From an uncultured Lysobacteraceae bacterium (GTDB lineage: Bacteria; Pseudomonadota; Gammaproteobacteria; Xanthomonadales; Rhodanobacteraceae), in assembly GCA_946482585.1 (NCBI GenBank), contig CAMLSI010000011.1, forward strand, positions 1 to 28,016: DNA of 28,016 bases. Direction: 5' to 3'. This document shows positions 23,183 to 28,016 of this stretch, in pieces. The notes below the pieces were generated by a model. The model searched no databases. It worked only from the letters and a program-made list of their open reading frames with translations, and had not been told where the DNA came from. How positions within the stretch are numbered: position 1 is the stretch's first letter; every line of letters begins with the position of its first letter. A program made the translations under genes and the position numbers.

Positions 23183-23692
23183 TCAGCGTCGCGTCAGATA
23201 CGCATGCAGCTCGAACACGGTGTTGAAGTAGTGGCTTTTCGCGTAGGCCTGCTGCTCCGCCGGCAGCTGGTCCATGCCGGGCGCGAGCACGCCGTCGAAC
23301 GCGAGGTCGAAATCGCAGCGGATCGCGTAATGCTCGATGTTCAGGCGCCGGCGCGCTTCCGCATTGAAGTAGAAGTATGACTGCTCGGCGATCGGCGGCC
23401 ACTTGTGCGTCGGATCCTGGATCGCGCCGACGCTGGTCCAGTACGGCGTGATGATCAGCGCCTTTGCGCCGGGCTTGAGCACGCGATGGAGTTCTTCCAT
23501 GAACGCGATGCGCTCGGTGCCGTCGAGATGTTCGAGGAAATGCGCGGAATAGACTTCGTCGACGCTGGCGTCGTCGAACGGCCAGGGCGTCTGCGTCAAG
23601 TCGTGGACGATGTCGGCATCGCAGTCCGGCGACGAATCGACGCCGATGAATCCTTCACGTTTGCGTCGCCCGCAGGCGAGATCGAGCTTCAT
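23183..23692 (-). CDS. Class I SAM-dependent methyltransferase
   Basis: The protein of 169 residues starts MKLDLACGRRKREGFIGVD, containing motif I (LDLACG) and the acidic end of strand 2 (VDSS). It continues with PWPFDDASVDEVYSAHFLEHL and LHRVLKPGAKALIITPY, all typical of small predicted SAM methyltransferases. It is cytoplasmic and its substrate is unknown. The ATG at 23692 matches the usual beginning of the family; a GTG at 23704 with GGAA nearby would add four residues. It is convergent with the exporter and separated from the ABC operon upstream by a hairpin terminator. Confidence 0.87.
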   Translation of the reverse strand: MKLDLACGRRKREGFIGVDSSPDCDADIVHDLTQTPWPFDDASVDEVYSAHFLEHLDGTERIAFMEELHRVLKPGAKALIITPYWTSVGAIQDPTHKWPPIAEQSYFYFNAEARRRLNIEHYAIRCDFDLAFDGVLAPGMDQLPAEQQAYAKSHYFNTVFELHAYLTRR

Positions 23693-23730
23693 TGCGGTGT
23701 TCACGGATTCCAGGAACGGAACCGCAATGA

Positions 23731-23766
23731 TAACGCCCGTCGCGATACAGACCGCGACGGGCGTTA
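23731..23766 (-). terminator. Hairpin terminator of the ABC operon
   Basis: TAACGCCCGTCGCG at 23731-23744 pairs perfectly over 14 bases with CGCGACGGGCGTTA at 23753-23766 around an eight-base loop. It lies 22 bases after the stop of the last minus-strand permease gene. The T-tract is short (TTATCATT), so termination may be partial. Confidence 0.75.
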
Positions 23767-23788
23767 CAAGACCGCAGAACGATGCAAC

Positions 23789-24994
23789 TCAGAGTTCGCG
23801 CAACGCTGTCGTGATCGGCAGTCGCGCCGCGCGCACGGCGGGCAACAGGCCGCCGAGAAACCCGATCACGACCGCGATGACGAGGCCCACGCCGACGAGT
23901 GCCGGCGTCACCTTGAAGCTGAAGACTACCTGCGTGAAGTTCGCCCCGAGCGTCGACAGCGAGACGTTGTTGAACAGCAGGTACGCGATCGTCGCACCGA
24001 CGAGTCCGCCCAGCGCCGACAGCACCAACGCTTCGGCCATGACGGAGACGAGAACCGGCAGCGCGCCGAATCCGATCGCACGCAACGTCGCGATTTCGCG
24101 TCCGCGCGCCGCAACGGCCGCATACATCGTGTTCAGTGCGGCGAAGATCGCGCCCAGCCCCATCACGATCACGAGGAACACGCCGAGCGTTTCGATCATG
24201 CCCCGGAATTGCTTGGTCTGCGCACTGAGGTACTGGCGCTGCGTCGTCACGTCGCTCGCGAGACGCGGGTCGGCGGCCAACGACGATTTGAGCTTGTCCA
24301 TCGCGTCGTCGCCGTCGAGTTGGGCGAGCACCGAACTCACGCTGCCGCCGCGGCGGAACGTCGTCTGCGCCGTGCCGAGGTCGACCCACACTTCGCTCTC
24401 GGCCGCGTCGCCCGATTCGAATACGCCGACGACGGTCCAGTCCGAACCGCGCATGCGCACGACCTTGCCGATTTCCGCGCCTTCGAACGCGCTGATTACG
24501 CCGCGGCCGACGATCATTTCACGCAGACCCGACTGGAACATGCGGCCTTCGGTGACGCGTACGTTGGGCCGCAAGGTGAACGACATCGGCTCGACCCCGC
24601 GCAGGGTCACGTTGACGCCGGTGGCACGCTTGCCCGGCAGCGGCGGCGGTTCACCTTTCTTCGGCAGTTCGGAGATGACGACGAGCTCCGACGCGGCTTC
24701 GGTCTTGCCGTCAGCGCTGCGACGGATGCCCGGCGCCTGCATGATCAGCGTAGCGACTTCGCGCGTCAGCACCGAGTTGAGTTCGGAATCGCTGGAACCG
24801 CCGCGCAGGATCAGCGCGACGTCGTCACGACCGCGGTCGGCCAGCGTGCTCGCGAAGCCCTGCGCCATCGCGAACAGCGCCGTGAACACGGCGACGACGC
24901 CCGCGAGGCCGACGACGATGACGAGCGACGGTCCCCAGCGTTCGGGGATGCTCTTGAGGTTGATGCCGGTAATGGCAGTGATCTGGCTCAGCAT
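23789..24994 (-). CDS. MacB/FtsX-like ABC transporter permease (second)
   Basis: The 401-residue protein has an N-terminal membrane helix at about 22-45, a periplasmic domain of some 230 residues, and three C-terminal helices (from about 280, 325 and 370), the FtsX/MacB permease layout. The conserved RGREIATLRAIGFG segment follows the second helix, as in LolC/E and MacB. It has no fused ATPase. The start at 24994 has GGAG eight bases upstream, overlapping the stop region of the preceding permease gene 12 bases away. With the other permease and the ATPase it should form an inner membrane complex acting on periplasmic substrates. It is only distantly similar to the first permease, which suggests a heterodimer. 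Confidence 0.9.
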   Translation of the reverse strand: MLSQITAITGINLKSIPERWGPSLVIVVGLAGVVAVFTALFAMAQGFASTLADRGRDDVALILRGGSSDSELNSVLTREVATLIMQAPGIRRSADGKTEAASELVVISELPKKGEPPPLPGKRATGVNVTLRGVEPMSFTLRPNVRVTEGRMFQSGLREMIVGRGVISAFEGAEIGKVVRMRGSDWTVVGVFESGDAAESEVWVDLGTAQTTFRRGGSVSSVLAQLDGDDAMDKLKSSLAADPRLASDVTTQRQYLSAQTKQFRGMIETLGVFLVIVMGLGAIFAALNTMYAAVAARGREIATLRAIGFGALPVLVSVMAEALVLSALGGLVGATIAYLLFNNVSLSTLGANFTQVVFSFKVTPALVGVGLVIAVVIGFLGGLLPAVRAARLPITTALREL

Positions 24995-25006
24995 GTCGGC
25001 ACTCCG

Positions 25007-26164
25007 TTAGCGGCCCGCAAGGGCGTCGACGATCTTGAGGCGCTGCGCACGCAGCGCGGGCAGCAGGCCCACGGCCACGCTCATCAGCGCAATCGCGATC
25101 AGGGCAGTCGTCCAGACCGAACCATCCACACTGATCGGCAGGAACGCGCCGGCGAATTTCTGGATCATGATGCCGAGCAGCGTCGCGAGCCCCATGCCGA
25201 TCAGCCCGCCGATGGCACACAGCGCCACGGCTTCGGCCATGACGAAACCGAGCACCGTGCCGTCGGCGAAGCCCAGCGTCTTGAGCACGGCCAGTTCCGG
25301 AATGCGTTCGCGCACGCTCTGCGCCATGGTGTTGCCGACGACGAGCAGCAACGTGAAGAACACCGCGAACAGGATCCAGCGCACGAGCAGTCCGACATCG
25401 CCGATCTGCTTCACGAAGCCGGCCTGCCAGTCCTTCTCGGTCTGGCTCTTGGTTTCGTCGGGCGAATTCTCGTACTTCTTGTCGACCGCCTCGGTCACGC
25501 TCTGTGCGACGTCGCTGTTCGCAAGCCGTAGCACGTAGATGCCGGCCGCACCGCTGCCGAACTGGTTCGCTTCGTTGAAGTAGTCGTAGTTGATGAAGAT
25601 CGCGTTGGTCTGGCGCTGCCACTGCTCGTCCTTTCCGTCGTAGATGCCGACGATGTCGAACGCCCAGTCCTTGCTGCCGTTCTTCTGCGGAAAGATGTTC
25701 GATTTCAGCGGCAGCTTGTCGCCGACCTTCCACTTGTACTGGTTCGCGAGCATGCGGCCGACGATGGCGCCGGTGCGCGTCTGCGCGAATGTCGTCCAGT
25801 TCGCTTCTTCCATCACGTATTCGGGATAGACCGCGTGGATACGCGCGGGGTCGACCGCGAACGTGAACATCTGCGTGTTCTCACCGTACACGCCGCCGAA
25901 CCACTGCTGGAACATCACCTTTTCGACGCCGGGAACGGCTTCGAGCTCGGGCAGTATGCGCAGCGGCAGCGACTGGGTGAACGAAACGCGCGCCTGCACG
26001 ACGACTCGCGTCGCGCCGACGAAATCGGAACCCGCGTTGAACATCACGTTGACGGCCTGCAGCAGGCCGAACAACAGGAAAGCCATGATCACCGAGAGCA
26101 GGGTGAGCACGGTGCGGGTCTTCTTGCGAAACAGGTTCGCAAGGACGAAACCGGTCTTGGTCAT
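25007..26164 (-). CDS. MacB/FtsX-like ABC transporter permease (first)
   Basis: The 385-residue protein starts MTKTGFVLANLFRKKTRTVL, then a membrane helix at about 18-40, a periplasmic domain to about 260, and three further helices with the FtsX-type ERIPELAVLKTLGFADG loop. The ATG at 26164 has GGAG eight bases upstream; the frame is open further but without a good start. It begins 19 bases after the ATPase gene and is followed after 12 bases by a second, different permease gene. Substrate unknown; the presence of an adaptor protein suggests export rather than lipoprotein release. Confidence 0.9.
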   Translation of the reverse strand: MTKTGFVLANLFRKKTRTVLTLLSVIMAFLLFGLLQAVNVMFNAGSDFVGATRVVVQARVSFTQSLPLRILPELEAVPGVEKVMFQQWFGGVYGENTQMFTFAVDPARIHAVYPEYVMEEANWTTFAQTRTGAIVGRMLANQYKWKVGDKLPLKSNIFPQKNGSKDWAFDIVGIYDGKDEQWQRQTNAIFINYDYFNEANQFGSGAAGIYVLRLANSDVAQSVTEAVDKKYENSPDETKSQTEKDWQAGFVKQIGDVGLLVRWILFAVFFTLLLVVGNTMAQSVRERIPELAVLKTLGFADGTVLGFVMAEAVALCAIGGLIGMGLATLLGIMIQKFAGAFLPISVDGSVWTTALIAIALMSVAVGLLPALRAQRLKIVDALAGR

Positions 26165-26183
26165 GGGATTGACTCCGTCGCGC

Positions 26184-26870
<687 letters not shown>

Positions 26871-26928
26871 GATGGGCTCCGGTTCGAATGCAGGGATTCA
26901 CGAATTTCGGACGGCGCTCGCGCGCGCA

Positions 26929-28016
26929 TCACTGGGTCTTGGTTTCGACTTTGTCGCCGGTCTTCATGCCGTCGGGCGGCGCGAGCGCGACGCGTTCGCC
27001 GGCCGCGAGGCCGCTGAGCACCTGGCGTGAACTGGACAGCGTCTGGCCCAGCGTCACTTTGCGCTCTTCGAGACGGCCGTCTTTGATCACATAGGCCATC
27101 GAGGCATCGCCGACGCTCTTGATCGCCTCGCTCGGCACGAGCACGCCCGGCAGCGGCTTGGGCGCTTCGCCTTCCGGCTTGGTCTCGCCGAGAAATGCCA
27201 CGCGCGCGCCCATGTCGGGCACGATGCGCGGATCCTTGACGTCCATGCCGATGCGCACCTTGACCGTGGCCTTGCCGCGGTCGGCGGTCGGAATGATCGC
27301 GATGACCTTGCCGGGGATCTTCCAGTCCGGATACGCGTTCAACGTGCTTTCGACGGGCTGGCCCGGCTGCACGCGGCCGATGTAGGACTCGTTCACGTCG
27401 ACTTCGATCTCGAGCGAGTTCATGTCGACGATCGTGCCGATACCGGTGCGCGTGAAGCCGCCGCCGGCCGACATCGGCGATACGATTTCGCCGGGCTGCG
27501 CCGCCTTGACCGTGATCACGCCAGCGAACGGCGCTTTCACGATGGTGTTGTCGAGATTGACACGCGCCATGTCGACCCCGCTCTGCGCGACGGCGATCTG
27601 ACGTTCCTGCGCGGCAATGCGTGCCTTGAGCGCGGCCACGTCGGTCGCGGCGTTTTCGCTGAGCTGCTGGCTCGTGAGCTTGCGTGCGACGAGATCCTGC
27701 TGGCGCTTGAGATCGCGTTCGGCGCGGGCGAGCTGGACCTTGTGTTCGGTCAGTTGGGCGCGCGCGGCATCGAGCTGCGTCTGGGCCTGATCGAGCTGCG
27801 CCTGCGCGTCGACGGGATCGAGACGTGCCAGCACCTCGCCCTCCTCGACCCGCTGACCTTCCTCGATGCGCACTTCGGCCACGCGGCCGGTGACTTTGGC
27901 CGAGACCGTCGCCTGTCGGCGCGCGGTGACGTAGCCGCTCGCGTCGAGCACCGACGAACTCGCGGCGACGGCCGGCGTGATCGGCTGTGCGACGGCGGTG
28001 GCGACGACCCAGGTCG
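26929..28016 (-). CDS. RND/MacA-type periplasmic adaptor subunit (N-terminus missing)
   Basis: The frame stays open to the window end, so the start lies outside; about 361 residues are visible. It contains a biotinyl-lipoyl-like half (SAKVTGRVAEVRIEEGQRVEEGEVLARLDP), a long alpha-hairpin coiled coil (from QAQLDQAQTQLDAARAQL to about VDMARVNLDNT), the second lipoyl half (IVKAPFAGVITVKAAQPGEIV), and beta-barrel and membrane-proximal domains. These are MacA/HlyD family features. The protein links the inner membrane ABC complex to an outer membrane channel; no such channel gene is in the window. It is the first visible gene of a four-gene minus-strand operon. Confidence 0.93.
   Translation of the reverse strand, partial: TWVVATAVAQPITPAVAASSSVLDASGYVTARRQATVSAKVTGRVAEVRIEEGQRVEEGEVLARLDPVDAQAQLDQAQTQLDAARAQLTEHKVQLARAERDLKRQQDLVARKLTSQQLSENAATDVAALKARIAAQERQIAVAQSGVDMARVNLDNTIVKAPFAGVITVKAAQPGEIVSPMSAGGGFTRTGIGTIVDMNSLEIEVDVNESYIGRVQPGQPVESTLNAYPDWKIPGKVIAIIPTADRGKATVKVRIGMDVKDPRIVPDMGARVAFLGETKPEGEAPKPLPGVLVPSEAIKSVGDASMAYVIKDGRLEERKVTLGQTLSSSRQVLSGLAAGERVALAPPDGMKTGDKVETKTQ

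Noticed and set aside
23405..25531. A 708-codon plus-strand frame opposite the ABC permeases
   Set aside because: Highly charged, His/Arg-rich translation typical of antisense frames; it crosses two well-supported permease genes and a terminator.

Overview
The window is GC-rich and densely packed with genes. Gene content and order point to a gammaproteobacterium of the Xanthomonadales/Lysobacterales, probably a Rhodanobacteraceae- or Dokdonella-like lineage. The reasons are a zapB-like/zapA/6S RNA cluster, a fau/EVE/rpiA cluster, fabA-type fatty acid synthesis, and secreted proteins ending in an IF-x-D-x-FE tail. The taxonomic call is inference from gene content; no rRNA is present.

Layout. 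(1) 1-3216, plus strand: the 3' part of a large sensor (beta-propeller, Y_Y_Y, one membrane helix, two PAS, GGDEF, EAL). (2) 3245-4001: a zapB-like coiled-coil gene with a probably leaderless promoter, zapA, and a 6S RNA whose promoter lies in the last codons of zapA. (3) 4191-8250: a block between 6S RNA and fau, made of fabA (plus) and a translationally coupled minus-strand pair, a TyrDC-like PLP decarboxylase and a Cds1-like cysteine desulfhydrase/synthase. Three FNR/Anr-like palindromes sit only in the intergenic parts of this block, so it may be an oxygen-responsive unit. (4) 8324-10216, plus: fau, an EVE-domain gene and rpiA, closed by a hairpin terminator. (5) 10292-12463, plus: two overlapping genes for secreted proteins, then a lipoprotein gene with a good promoter. 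(6) 12574-13626, minus: a protein with two cyclic-nucleotide-binding-like domains and a rhodanese domain, divergent from valS (13788-16571). (7) 16596-17714: a membrane/TPR-like protein with a GspF-like N-terminus. (8) 17995-20049, minus: a large secreted endonuclease I-type nuclease with lamin-tail-like and Ig-like domains. (9) 20518-23130, plus: glutathione S-transferase, an Ada-type alkyltransferase without its zinc domain, and a YedA-like exporter. (10) 23183-23692, minus: a small SAM methyltransferase. (11) 23789-28016, minus: a MacB-like ABC export operon (adaptor, ATPase, two different permeases) running off the window edge.

How the genes fit together: most are housekeeping (translation, cell division, folate, pentose phosphate). 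The accessory interest lies in the 4.2-8.25 kb block, with its possible anaerobic control of unsaturated fatty acid synthesis together with two PLP enzymes, and in the two unrelated secreted proteins that share the same acidic-aromatic C-terminal tail, a possible undescribed sorting signal. No CRISPR array, tRNA, rRNA, insertion sequence or phage was seen.
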